Below, one piece after another: positions 31,723 to 47,743 of a stretch of 50,000 bases of DNA; position 1 is the first letter of the stretch, and each line of letters starts with the position of its first letter. The stretch covers positions 1-50,000 of the forward strand of contig SEYY01002023.1 of the NCBI GenBank assembly GCA_009176605.1. Reading direction: 5' to 3'. This stretch comes from Armadillidium nasatum. Taxonomy: Eukaryota > Arthropoda > Malacostraca > Isopoda > Armadillidiidae. The translations under genes were made by a program, and so were the position numbers. The notes under the pieces were generated by a model. The model saw only the letters and a program-made list of their open reading frames with translations. It ran no database searches and was not told the DNA's origin.

Positions 31723-31960
31723 GATTGCACCACATCCTTGTGGTATTCTATGATTCTCGAAATTACTTGAGTAAGTTCTATCACATACCCTCTGGAATGA
31801 GTGTAAGGGCAGTTTCTATGTAAATATTGTTCAATTGCTTTATCATTAGGAGGATCATTTTTACTTTCCATGATTTCACCCATCTCTTACCTGATGAATT
31901 CATTCTCAACTGAACCCTCTGATAAAGTTTCATCAATATCCATTTCTACATATAGTTAGT
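31721..31960 (-). other. Unassigned coding-like stretch
   Basis: Minus-strand translation gives an open stretch with NDPPNDKAIEQYLHRNCPYTH and a following SRGYVIELTQVISRIIEY segment, preceded after a stop by MDIDETLSEGSVENEF. Codon use looks protein-like but no family is recognised. It could be part of a buried mobile element or an old exon. Confidence 0.3.
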
Positions 31961-32164
31961 ATTACTACTTTTACACATGCACAGGCCCTCTGTAGTTTCC
32001 TCCAAAAAATCCAAAGAAAGAATTATTGGAAGATAGGATTGACTTATTTGCATTTGCATTTTCAGGCAAATACAATTTTGATTAATCCTACTAGAATTAT
32101 TATGAGAGGTATGAGCCAGACAGAATGCACCCAATATTACTATAGGATGTCTGTCCAAATTAGT

Positions 32165-33085
32165 TGCTGCAGTCAAATTTCTGTAAATCTTCCTTTCTTC
32201 CTCTTATTCGCTCTGATGGTTCTATTGCTAACACTCCAACTGAAAAGGCTAATCTCTTCAGCCTCCCTTTCTCTTCTAATTCAACTCTGGATGACTCCAG
32301 CAATCCTCCTCCTACTACTTCTCTCAGATGTCGCATGCCTTTACCTGTGATTTCACTTGACCAAGTGCTTGGGCTTCTGAAGTCTATGTATATTAGGAAG
32401 GCATGTGGCCTGGATGGCATTCCTCCCGGAATTTTAAGGGAGTACACCTCTGAGCTGGCTCCATCCCTCATTCAACTTTTCTCTCTATGCCTCAATACTA
32501 GTACTTTCCCTCAGTGTTGGAAGCGCGCATTAGTCCAACCTATTCTGAAGAAAGGTAGTTGCTCTGATCCTTCCAACTATTGCCCTATAGCTCTCACTTG
32601 TATGCTGTCTAAGATCTTTGAAACCCTTCTCAACTATTGGTGATATATCTCACAGATCTATGGTCTTCTGCTCTTAGGGACCATGGGTAGACTTGCTTGG
32701 TGGTGCTTGACATATCTAAGGCATTTGACTGGGTATGGCAAGCATCACTGCTTTCCAAGCTCCTCTCCTTTGGGTTTCCTCCTCCTCTTTGCTTATGTCT
32801 AGCTTTCTTTCTAATCGTTCTATTTCTGCTGTTGTTGGTGGAGTGACTTCTTCCTTTCCTGTCAATAGTGGTGTTCCTCAGGGCTCTGTCTTGTCTCCTA
32901 CTCTATTCTTACTTTTCATTAACGATCTTCTCAGCTGTTCATTTAAACCTATCCATTCATATGCCAATATTTCAACCATCCATTCTTCTACTCATTTCAA
33001 ATCTGCTCCTTCCTTTGCATCTAGCGTTGCTTCTTATCTTCATCTTTCCGATTCCATACTTGCAGATCTGGATAGAAATTCAACT
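32165..33085 (+). mobile_element. LINE A3: internal RT fragment with a deletion
   Basis: Family A sequence from the linker before the RT (NTPTEKANLFSLPFSSNSTL) through CGLDGIPPGILREY (about 32408), YCPIALTCMLSKIFETLLN and [19 protein letters not shown] (about 32869) to the DSILADLDR block. About 100 bp including the QYGFRRSRSTGD block are missing at about 32637. The catalytic box is changed to YANIST. Both ends are truncated; the right end joins a mariner-like fragment. Confidence 0.85.
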
Positions 33086-33585
<500 letters not shown>

Positions 33586-33989
33586 TCAGAATGGTATTTA
33601 ATAATACCACAAATTTATTTAGGAACAGAACTGACAATGGTATGATACTCTTGACTCAGTGCTCCCAAGCATCGGTGACTGACTGACTGGTTGCCAAAAT
33701 TGATAGATTCATGTTTTCTATAGTTTTTTTTTAAAATTTTAACAGTTTAATGGATATTTTCCTGAATTAACAGGAACTTTGAGAGACATTGTGAATCGTA
33801 AAAACTGTGCATGAAAGAGAAAAATTGACATCACTTTTGAATTCTGCATGAAAAAACATGTAAGAAACTGGTATTCTTTCTCTTGGGACAAATTCTTTGT
33901 TGACCAGTGTATAAGTAATTACTTTTAAAACAGTATAATGAACACTTATTGGAGGGTAGGTTTTTCCTTAAGTATGCACCATTATCATT

Positions 33990-35330
33990 AACTATTTTAC
34001 GTTCTAGTTGGGTTAAATTGCACCTTTAAATTTCATTTCAATGGAACTTAATTTCGCCCCAACAATTCATTTCCTGATGGGTGATGGGATGATGATCCTG
34101 AAATAGGAAGTTGTGATGACACTGGTGCCATTTTACAGCTGCCTCTTTTGTTTTTCTTAAAACATGTAGTGGTAATTTCAGAGAGCACCAGTCAGAATCC
34201 TAAAGGTCACCTGCCTCCAGGAGATTGGCCTCTGTCTGACCATTGTAATTATGCAGCATCCATATTTCCAGCCTATGTACAGTCGTGAACAGAAGTTCGT
34301 TCCTATTAGGCTGGAAATTAATATTTATATAAAATGGAAATCATGTTATAAAAGCTCTATTTTGAATAAAAAGAAAATAAAAACACTGAGCTGGGCTTAA
34401 TTGAACTGTGATTGGCTGAATCTGAAATGATCCCTATTTTATATAAATATTTATTTCCAGCTTAATAGGAACGAACTTCTGTTCACGACAATACATGTCA
34501 GATAAGATCTTCCATTTTTGAAATAACTCAGATTTGACTGGATATTCTATCCAAATCCCACTGGAAATATTATCAACTTGTGGTGTTTGTTCTCTTGAAG
34601 GTCTAATAGGAAGAATGGAGATAATGGAATTAACTGAAGCATTGTTGTAGGGATCTTATGTAGTTCTTTCTCTGTATTTATCTGCTACTTCTATCATTTT
34701 ATAAATTGAAGTATGTCCTGTTACTACTTCTAACACAGGGATAATGTCTTCTGGTAAGATACAAAGAAACATTTCTTTTACCTTTTCATTTTTAGGAGGG
34801 ATAACTTTGAAGGATGGATCCCCAAGGAAAATTCAAATTCGATTAAGGTAGGCAGTATTTCTTGCCAGGTTTCATCACCTGTTGAAATAGATCCTCAACT
34901 TTCTCTCTTGCTGATGAGGCATACACATGTATTGAAATTTTTTTTATTTTATAGGTGTGTTCAGTTATTGGGGATTGGATTTTGGAAATTATATTAGTGT
35001 TAAAAAGGTCCCATAAGCTGGACCTGTTCAATAAGAACATGTACAAAGTAAAGCTCAAATAAAAATTCCAACCTCTGTATCTACTTTTCAATTTCTCTTT
35101 TCTCAAATCATAGTAAATCTTGAACATTGAGTGTCTTTCAAAGTCTTCATTAATCTCAGACTAATTGCCCTTGGATATTTACAATCACTAGATGCATTTC
35201 ACTCAGGACTGGAATTATTATTTCTCTCCATCTTGCTGTTATCTGCATTATGAGCATATCCTTCAGCATCCACATCTACAGGATGCAAATATATACCAGA
35301 TTTGGAAGTGACAAACTTTGTGTTTGAATT
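33990..35330 (-). pseudogene. Gypsy gag relic, antisense
   Basis: Minus-strand sequence collinear with gag of G1. YASSAREKVEDLFQQVMKPG (about 34920) matches YAPSARERVADLFQQKLKPG, KEMFLCILPEDIIPVLEVVT (about 34775) matches KEMFLQVLPEDTAAMLEVLT, and YYHYMF (about 34165) matches CYYHYKF. A GNELLGRN-like block (about 34075) matches GKRILGVN at the start of pol. It is clearly older than G1: many stops and indels, and no LTRs found. A MITE splits it at 34280-34491. Confidence 0.8.
34280..34491. mobile_element. 212-bp MITE with TA target duplication
   Basis: Terminal inverted repeats of about 55-60 bp start GTGAACAGAAGTTCGTTCCT on both strands and are nearly perfect. TA dinucleotides flank both ends (34278-34279 and 34492-34493). 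CAGTCGTGAAC-type ends and a TA target site fit a Tc1/mariner-derived MITE. It has no coding capacity. Confidence 0.85.
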
Positions 35331-35920
<590 letters not shown>

Positions 35921-35925
35921 AATAG

Positions 35926-36101
35926 ATGTGATGGAAGCTTTGACAGTGGTAGTTTAACACATAATGGTAAATGGTATTTATCCCCTATAATGAAGAAATT
36001 ATTGCGTGGAAATGCAAATCAGAATTTAGGCAATGTCTCACTCACCTATAAGGTTCTACATCAAGTGTTTTACTTAATCCAGTATTTGAAGAGGGATGAA
36101 A
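35926..36101 (+). CDS. ARHGAP19: RhoGAP gene, exon before the arginine finger
   Basis: 176-bp exon encoding [20 protein letters not shown], then [21 protein letters not shown]. The last part matches the first helix of the RhoGAP domain (compare LTEEGIAQIYQLIEYLHKN as I recall it for ARHGAP19). The acceptor is AG at 35924-35925 (phase 2 entry); the donor is GTATGT from 36102, leaving one base, which the next exon at 46192 completes to Asn. The junction then reads YLKRDENICQEGLFR, the normal RhoGAP layout. The gene symbol is by family resemblance. Confidence 0.75.
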
Positions 36102-36196
36102 GTATGTTTACCCACATATATACTTAATTTTATTTTGTATCTTATATTTTTACAGTAAAAATTCTGAAATTGAATTAAGTAGGTTAGTTTATACAC

Positions 36197-36308
36197 TAGC
36201 GATGGAGTGAAGTATTGGTATATTTTTGGAAATCAATATTGGCAAAAAATGACTGATACCAATACTGATACCAGATTTTTTTTATCTGTGAAGAACAAAA
36301 AATAAAAT
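36197..36308 (+). mobile_element. hAT-like terminal fragment C1
   Basis: Starts GATGGAGTGAAGTATTGG and contains repeated GATACCAATACTGATACC units. Same family as 47201-47308 and, inverted, 43683-43791. An end of this form with GTATCGGTATC-like repeats is typical of hAT elements. It is followed by a short TA run and the 3' end of LINE B2. Confidence 0.6.
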
Positions 36309-36325
36309 ATATATATATATATTTT

Positions 36326-38491
36326 ATATCCTCCGGTGGGCAAAGGCCAGAGGCCTACCAAATTCCACTGTTGGGAAAGATCTATCCTGGTCAATGGTGG
36401 CCGACGTGTCCAGATACACGGCGTTTGAAAGTATGCAAGTCAAAGGAATTTGGGAAAACAGATAAAGGGAATGTGTTCCAGACTTTACCGGTAGAGTATA
36501 TGTAAGATTGAGCATAGCTGAGTAAGTCTGAGGCTTGAAAGTTGGACAGAGAAAGGATGAGACTATGTAGAAAGTCGGTCGCATGAGCCCTTCTCAATGG
36601 AAGAGGTATGCGACGAGAGAGTTCAGAAGAGCAGTGTCCATTGTAATAGCGATAATATTGAGAGAGTGACGCAACAATTCAATGAGAAGAAAGAGATTGG
36701 AGAGAGTTAGTAAGAGCAGGAGAGTTGATGAAACAAAAAGCCCTAGAGTTCACCTTTTCGAGAAGAGTTGTGTGTGTGGAACCACCCCAGGTGTGATGCA
36801 TATTCCATACAGGGGAGAACAACATCCCTATAAAGAGCAAGCAACTGGGGTGTCTTAAAAAAATCCCTAAGGCGCCTCAGAACACCCAATCTCTTAGAAG
36901 CTTGTTTAGAAAGAGAAGTAATATGATCTTTTCAAGAAAGATCACGAGAAACAGAAACACCGAGAATATTGAAGACATATAAAGGTTTGAGTTTTGTATT
37001 TTCAAAGAAGATGTCAAAGTTGTGTGGAAGATTGTGTCGAGTAGAAAGATTGAGAAATTGAGTTTTCTCTGTCCCAATTTGATATACGAGAAAGATCAGA
37101 GGTTAGTTACTCCAATCCATCCTTCTTGAATCTATTAATTGCTGTTAGGATGGGCATCTTTCAAATTGAAAGGAGTAACAAAGGGTATAGTCATCAGCAT
37201 AGGAGTGTATCGGAGACGAAATAATAGAGAGAAGGTCATTGATGAAAATAAGAAAAGAGTTAGAGATAGGACAGATCCTTAAGGAGCACCACTATTTGTA
37301 TATTTATAGGAAGAACTGTGACCATCTACAACAGCTGCTATAGAACGACCGGAAAGAAAATTAGAGAGAAGGATAGTTTACGAAAGAGGGAAGTTTGGAA
37401 ATCAAAGCTTTGTACCAGACTCTACCAAAGGCTTTCGATATGTCTAGCGCCACAGCAAAAGACCCACCGAAACTCCGAAGAGCGGAGGACCAAGAATTAG
37501 AAAGTAGAGAAAGAAGATCACTAGTAGAATGTTCTTTACGAAAGCCATACTCGCTATCAGAGATAAGATTAAAAGAATTAAGGTGCTTCCAAATCTTCTT
37601 GTTAAGGACAGACTCAAGAACTTTAGAAAGAATGTAGGTTAAAGAAATAGGACGTTAGTTAGAGGGTTGAGAGTGGTCTCCTTCTTTGGCACAGTCTAAA
37701 TGAGCGCACGTTTCCAGCAAGAAGAGAAGGTCGAAGTGAAGAGACAAACATGAAATAGTTTACCAAGGCAGTGTGCAAGCTCAGAAGCACAAGTTTTGTA
37801 AACCACAGGAGGAATATCGTCATGACCATATGCGTTCTTAATGTTAAGCTCAGAGAGAGCAGAAATGACATCTTTAGAAGAAATTACAATGTTAGGCATA
37901 ACTGAGTTGGAGGGGGTTGAAGGAAGAGGAATAGCTCTGGAATCGTCAAAGGTAGAGTTAGAGGCAAAAGTTTGAGCGATGAGTTCAGCTTTAGTAGAAG
38001 GTAAAATTTCAGTTGTACCATCAGAAGAAACTAGAGGAGCGAAAGAGGAGAAAGTTAGAGTTGAAATTTTTTGCAAAATGCCAGAAGGGCGAGAGGAAAA
38101 GGAATCATAAAGATTATTGCATCTGCGGCAGAGAAGAGTTTTTGGAATCTCGAAGAATAGATTTTGAACGATTCCTTGATATAATATAAGTTGAATGAGT
38201 TTCAGAAGTTTGAATACGACTGTAATACCAGAAGGAGTCATCCCTGCGGCGTGTATCGCGAAAACAAGTAGACTTAAATGAAGGTTTGTTGGGTTTAGTA
38301 GAAAGGAAAGAATGTGGAATGTACGCCTCCATGCCAGAATCACGTCAGTTATGTGCTTTGCACACTCAGAGGGACCCCTCCCACGAAAGCAGTAATCATT
38401 CCATGGGAAATCAGTGAAGTACAACCGCAAGTCAGATCAGTTAGCAGCACCGAAATGCCAGAAACGTTTCCTCACCGAATTCGAGTGCGGA

Positions 38492-38495
<4 letters not shown>
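36326..38495 (-). mobile_element. LINE B2: 5'-truncated family B LINE, antisense
   Basis: The 3' end with GGGCAAAGGCCAGAGGCC is at 36338. Minus-strand blocks include GKVWNTFPLSVFP (about 36470), [20 protein letters not shown] (about 37830) and the linker region up to 38495 (about 270 bp more 5' sequence than B1). Stops and frameshifts run throughout. The 5' border meets the poly(T) that is the tail of LINE A4, so A4 and B2 stand head to tail. Confidence 0.85.
37696..38430 (-). pseudogene. RT N-terminal region of LINE B2
   Basis: 245-codon open stretch covering the linker after the endonuclease and the start of the RT. It reads SSDGTTEILPSTKAELIAQT and SNSTFDDSRAIPLP, then [20 protein letters not shown] and [15 protein letters not shown] of the family is changed to GHDDIPP. 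Downstream RT motifs lie in other frames (37640-36880). Confidence 0.75.
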
Positions 38496-38559
<64 letters not shown>

Positions 38560-39009
38560 CACCACCACTCACGGGCAAAGCCCTATTCAAGGAGGGGGTG
38601 TTAAAAGAATAAAAATGAAAGTAAATAGAGTACAAAATCCAGAAAATAAAAACCACCCCCACAGGACCCACCTAACGCAAATTTCTCAGGTGGGCGCAGA
38701 CGCGGGCTTTAAAGAAATTGAGATTAAATGCAGAGGGAAATACAGAAGATGGAAGAGAGTTCCACAAGACAGAGGTGGCAGGAAAGAAAGAGGCACCACA
38801 GCGGACAAGCCTGGAGTTGCCTATGTCCACGCAAAATTGATGCGCGGACATTGCACTCCTTGTGCTGCGAGGACGCCGTAAAGGTGGAGGTACACGGGTG
38901 GATAGTTCCCTCGAGCATTTGCCACTGTAGTACCTATAGAAAAGTGACAAGGCACCAACATCACGTCGCAAAGATAAAGAATCAAGAGAATTAGAAAGAG
39001 CGAGACAGT

Positions 39010-39747
39010 TTATAAGTCTGTAGCCTTTGACTCAACCCTATCCAAAAGACGGGTGAAACCTGAGCCACTCCAGATATGAGAGCAGTACTCCATACAAGGG
39101 CGGATGAGACCCTTGTATAATTGGAGTAACTGCGAGGAAGAAAAAAATTCTCGCAGTCTAAACAGAACTCCCAGCTTCTTTGAGGCCGCCCTAGCAACCA
39201 TTGTGATATGAGGTTTCCAAGACATTTTTTTATTTATGTGAAGGCCAAGGATGTTTATATTGTCAACAGGAGAGACGGGAGAACCATCGAAAGAAATAGA
39301 AAAGTTAGGAGGTGTCTTTGAGAGAGAGATTTCTAGAAGTTGAGTTTTTAAAGAGTTGAATTTCACAAGGTTGAGACGACCCCACTGGGAAATTCTATCC
39401 AGATCTGCAAGAATGGAATCGGAAAGATGTAGACGAGAAGCAACTCTAGATGCAAAGGAAGGAGCAGATTTGAAATGAATGGTAGAGAATGATGAGGGTT
39501 GAGTCATAGGATCATTAATGAAAAGTAAGAATAGAGTAGGAGACAAGACAGAACCCTGAGGAACACCACTATTGACAGGAAAGGAAGAAGTCGCTCCATC
39601 AACAACAGCCGAAATGGAACGATTAGAAAGAAAACTAGACATAAGTAAGCAAAGAGAAGGAGGAAACCCAAAGGAGGGGAGCTTGGAAAGCAGTGACGCA
39701 TCATGCCATATCTGGTCAAACGCCTTAGATATGTCAAGCGCCACCAC
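39010..39747 (-). pseudogene. RT of LINE A4 with catalytic-box deletion
   Basis: 245-codon open stretch: [92 protein letters not shown] and CMEYCSHIWSGSGFTRLLDR. Compared with A1, about 40 bp covering the xxHSFADDS segment are absent, so the polymerase would be dead even without other lesions. Confidence 0.85.
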
Positions 39748-40859
39748 GCAAGTCTCCCCATGGTCCCTAAGGGCAGAAGACCATAGATCTGTGAGATAGG
39801 AAAGTATATCACCAGTAGACCTCGAATGACGAAAGCCATACTGATGATCAGAAAGAAGGGAATGAGATTCCAGATGATCTAAGAAGTGAGAGTTAAGAAG
39901 GGTTTCAAAGATCTTAGACAGAATACAAGTGAGAAGCTATAGGGCGATAGTTGGAAGGATCAGAGTGGCTACCTTTCTTCGGAATAGGTTGGACTATTGC
40001 GCGCTTCCAACACTGAGGGAAAGTACTAGTATTGAGACATAGAGAGAAAAGTTAAACGAGGGACGGAGCCAGCTCAGAGGCACACTCCCTTAAAACTCGG
40101 GGAGGAATGCCATCCGGGCCGCTTGCCTTCCTAACGTTCATAGACTTCAGAAGCCCATGCACCTGGTCAAATGAAATCACAGGCAAAGGCATGGGACCTC
40201 TGAGAGGAGAAGAAGTAAGAGGAGGATTGCCGGAGTCGTCCAGGGTAGAATTAGAGGAGAATAGGATGCCGAAGAGATTAGCCTTTTCAGTTGGAGAGTT
40301 AGCAACAGAACCATCAGAGCGAATAAGAGGAGGAAAGGAAGATTTACAGAAATTGTTGGAGATGTTTTTGGCAAGAGGCCAGAAAGATTTTTCAGTTGGA
40401 GAGACAGAATAAGATACGGATAAAGAAGGTGATCGTATGAATCCAAAGAAGGAAAAAGTTTAACAGTATATGAGGTTAAGAAAAGATCAAGTATATTGGT
40501 TCATCACCAATACTGTCAGGGATATGATTAGGGAGGTGCACCAACTGCTCAAGGTTATTCTGGATTGAAAAGTCGAAGAAGTGTTCACCGGCTAGATCAT
40601 GAGAACTAGATGAAGCCAATGGCTGTGTTGAACATTGAAATCACCTAAAATGATTATTTCGGAGAAAGGAGAAGAAGAAAGAATGTGCTCTGTTTTGGAG
40701 TTTAAATAGTCGAAGTATTTTGGATAGTCAGTAGAATTCAGATATAAATATACAGAACAAATAAATTTAGTAGTAGAATTGCAAGAGAGCTTAAGCCATA
40801 AAGTTGAGAATTCAGTAGACTATATATTAGAGAAACGAGAACAAATAGCTTGCGAATAG

Positions 40860-42600
40860 TGGCCGGGGTTGCCTAAAATTTGCAAAGAGGTCAAAAGCAC
40901 TGAAATTTTAGGTTAAGAAAATTAGATATAAATTTAGTTGAGGTTTATTTAATTGTAAGGAAGGAGTAGAATAGCCAACATTCACTTTAATTAATGATTG
41001 TATGCATTTTCTCTTAAAAAATATTAGAAAATTACAGATTTTGTATAATAAATGTTTTAAAAAAATACCAAAATTAAAAAAAAAAATTTTTTTTGGGATA
41101 CATAATAGTCATTCAACAGGTAAAGTTTGAAAAAATGTTGAATATGAAATTATCAATTTAACCTGTATTTATACATATCATTGTTATTTTATTGCTATGT
41201 ATCAAACTTATTATTAAAATTATTATTAAAAATTAAAATTATTATTTTGTTTATACTTTCAGTCAATATGGCTAAATGATAAGCTACTGCAGTATTGGAG
41301 TACTTTACAATGTTTCAGGATAGTCTTGAAATAGCTAAATGTAACATCTGCAATCAGAAAATTAGAAGAGAACCTCCGGCTGCCACAAATAAAACATTTT
41401 CAACCAAACTTTATGAAGTATCTAAAATCAAAACACAAAGATGAACATTTACTAGCAGAAAAGGAGTGGTGAAAAGAAACAGAAAAGAAAATAATCTTAA
41501 TTTTCGTTTGAATTTTTTTATTATTATTTGACTGATTGAGCTGAAATTTTCAAGGTTTATGCATTTTTTCACGAAGTTCTGAGTTGATTTTTAGCATTTT
41601 TTTGATTCCATAACGGTTTGAAAGTTACTTGGACCAAAAGTTGAAAAAAATGAATAGCTGGGTCAAACCACTGGTCCACATGAGCTGAAAATTTAACTGA
41701 ATAATCTTAGCCCCAATTTCTTGCATTGGTGGGAATAGATTTTTGATATCACACCTAGAAAAAGTTATAAGCACTTGAATTTTTTTTTGCAAAAATCGTA
41801 CCCTTCTGGAGGAAAAATTTATTAAAAAAAAAAAAAAAAAAAAAAAATGCTACCTATTAATTTTTTTATTGGTGGATATTGTTTAGAGGAAGGACAGGGC
41901 AACAACATTTATTTAGTACATTATTAAATGCTATTTGTTTGAAACGAGATACAGCCTCTCAAACTTTGGGAATTTTTGAAATTTGGTAAAAAATGGACCT
42001 TTTTGAAGGCTATATCTCGAACCCAACGAATCGCATCGAATAAAGTATATAGAGGAATTTGTAGCCATACCCCTCCTCTATGCATCCACCAAACATAAGA
42101 AATGTTATAGTTGTATTTTTTTTAAAAAAATTTGTCCGGAAAGGTGGATTTAAAAAAAAAAAAAAATTATCGATAGGTGGTCAGTTTTTGGCTTATAACA
42201 TTTTTTCTATAACTCTGGGAACAAAAGTCTTAGAAGCTTTTGTAGCCCATAGAATTTTGAATAAGTAGTCCAATTTTCAGCTCATTCCAAAAAGTGGTTT
42301 GGCCCCGCCATTCTTTTGAAAAAGGGTCAAATTTCTCCCCCAAAAAATAAACTAAAAAAAAAAAAAAACTTTCTAACCCTAATATACTCGGAAAAACGCT
42401 AGAAATATATATATTAAAAAAATCTATATATACTGAAAATTTCAGCAGAATCGGCTGAAAATGAAAAAAAAAATTTAAAAGTCCCCTTAAGTATAATTTG
42501 CCATTTTAACCCCTGCTGTCAAACCCCGGTTTTCCCTGATTTTTAGCCGGGGCCGGGCCTGGGGTCAGTAAAAATGGCCGGGGCCAGGACCCCTGTCGGT
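40860..42600 (+). mobile_element. hAT-like BED element 1, inserted in LINE A4
   Basis: About 1.74 kb with LINE A4 sequence resuming on both sides. The target duplication is 8 bp with one mismatch: TTGCGAAT (40849-40856) on the left and TTGCGAAC (42607-42614) on the right. It carries a broken BED-finger ORF near its left end and about 1 kb of non-coding sequence, and ends in a GC-rich block (GCCGGGGCCGGGCC, about 42547). An inverted second copy lies at 43906-45614. An 8-bp duplication and a BED finger fit hAT. Confidence 0.75.
41268..41500 (+). pseudogene. BED zinc finger ORF, broken (element 1)
   Basis: ATG GCT AAA is followed at once by TGA TAA, then an open stretch reading TAVLEYFTMFQDSLEIAKCN with CNICNQKIRREPPA and KTFSTK, then a frameshift in front of the His pair. 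It aligns residue by residue with the intact copy at 45181-44912. Confidence 0.75.
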
Positions 42601-43247
42601 TCATAGTTGCGAACATATGCCCAACATTCGCCTTTGGCTGAAACAGTGGGGTGTAACAGAATAAGCTTTTCTGTCAGCACACACATACATTTGAGTTTCG
42701 GTTAGGAAAAAAGGATGAGGCTTAGAAGAAGAGAGATAGTATTGGACAAAGGGGGAATTAGAAAAAAGATCGCGAATGTTACAGAAATTAATAAAAAAAA
42801 GAACCGTGCCCAGGGGCAAGCCGAACGCGTGGTCCTGGCGACACCATCCCACAATCGGAGGCCGCCAACTCTCAAGTGCTGATGGGGAAAGGAGTGGGTG
42901 AAGGGCATTCTTTGGATGCCACCCCTCGAAGCATTACTGAGGCTGCTTTGAGTTTCACCATTTTTATTTTTTTTGTTTGTTTTTGTTTTGTTTTGTTTGT
43001 TTTAGAAAGGCAATGTACGAGTAAGCGCTTGTAAATTTGTTGGAACATGAGAAGGGAGTCTGGGGAAGGAGAAGTGGGAACAAAGAAGCGATAGTGCACT
43101 AGAGACCCTCGGAGAATGTGAAACGCGAAAAAGAACGAACCAAAGGGCAATGGAGTGAAACGGAATGGGCTAGACCATACTGTCACTCCCCAGGTTATAC
43201 CCAATGGGGGGTACTTGCATCGCTTTGGACGGCGCTACGTTCTCCCC

Positions 43248-46191
<2,944 letters not shown>

Positions 46192-46401
46192 ACATATGTC
46201 AGGAAGGTTTATTTCGTAAAACTGGGAGTGTGGCACGACAGTCTGAATTGAAGTCGGCTTTATTACATGGTGAAAGCTTAAATTTGGAATCTGGCAATTA
46301 TTCAGCTCATGATTGTGCATCTGTTCTGAAAAATTTTCTTTCAAGTCTTCCTGAACCAATATTACAAGAGAAAGAGTACCATGTTCATTGCAGAGTTACT
46401 G
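46192..46401 (+). CDS. ARHGAP19: RhoGAP gene, exon with the arginine finger
   Basis: 210-bp exon. It encodes ICQEGLFRKTGSVARQSELK, with the catalytic Arg of the GLFR motif that inserts into the Rho GTPase active site. LNLESGNYSAHDCASVLKNF and LSSLPEPIL follow, the conserved second block of RhoGAP domains. The donor is GTAAGT from 46402 (phase 1). The protein would switch off Rho-family GTPases by stimulating GTP hydrolysis; ARHGAP19 relatives act on RhoA in cell division, known from the family and not from this sequence. Confidence 0.88.
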
Positions 46402-46554
46402 GTAAGTTAAGTTCTACTCCTATGAAAAAAAAAGTTTAAAAAATAGGAAAATTGCGTTACAAGTAATTATTTTTCTATTTATAAAGTTGATCAATCAAAC
46501 TAGTAAAATTAGACAATAAAAATGCTTATTTTTTTAATTTATTTTTTTTTATAG

Positions 46555-46778
46555 AAATGTGCAAAAAAAATTTGACTAATGAGAAGAAGAAGACTGTTCG
46601 TGATCGACAAGTGAAAGCCATAAGTTTAATATTCTTATTACTCCCTACTTTGAATTATGAATTACTAAGAGAATTGTTAATGTTACTTTATGAAGTCATG
46701 TTACACGAAAAAAGCAACAAAATGTCATCTAGTAACTTGGGAACTTTGTTTGCCCCACATATACTTTGTCCAAGAAAG
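46555..46778 (+). CDS. ARHGAP19: RhoGAP gene, C-terminal GAP-domain exon
   Basis: 224-bp exon after a 153-bp intron. The acceptor is ATAG at 46551-46554; the phase joins 46401 to give Glu, then MCKKNLTNEKKK. DRQVKAISLIFLLLPTLNYE, ELLMLLYEV and NKMSSSNLGTLFAPHILCPRK follow. The last block is the conserved RhoGAP N-K-M-x-x-x-N-L-x-x-x-F-x-P motif and is very close to NKMSAYNLALMFAPHVLWPK as I recall for ARHGAP19. The donor is GTAAAG from 46779 (phase 0). Further exons are presumably beyond the window. Confidence 0.88.
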
Positions 46779-47451
<673 letters not shown>

Positions 47452-47743
47452 GTTGCCGCCACTCACGAGCAGAACCCTTTTCAAGGAGGGGGTATAATTA
47501 AAAGATAATAGAAAACCCACCCAATTCCGAACCTAACGTAGATCTTTCAGGTGAGGGCAAACATAGGATTTAAAGAGAGGTAGATTAAATATAACAGGAA
47601 AAACACGAAGGAATGGTGTTTCACAGAACAGAGGTGGCTGGAAAGGAGGAGATACCACGACGTGCAAACCTAAAGTTTGCCAGGCTCATACAAAATTCCT
47701 GTGCAAGGCACCCCTTGTGCTGCGAGGGTGACACAATGATGGT

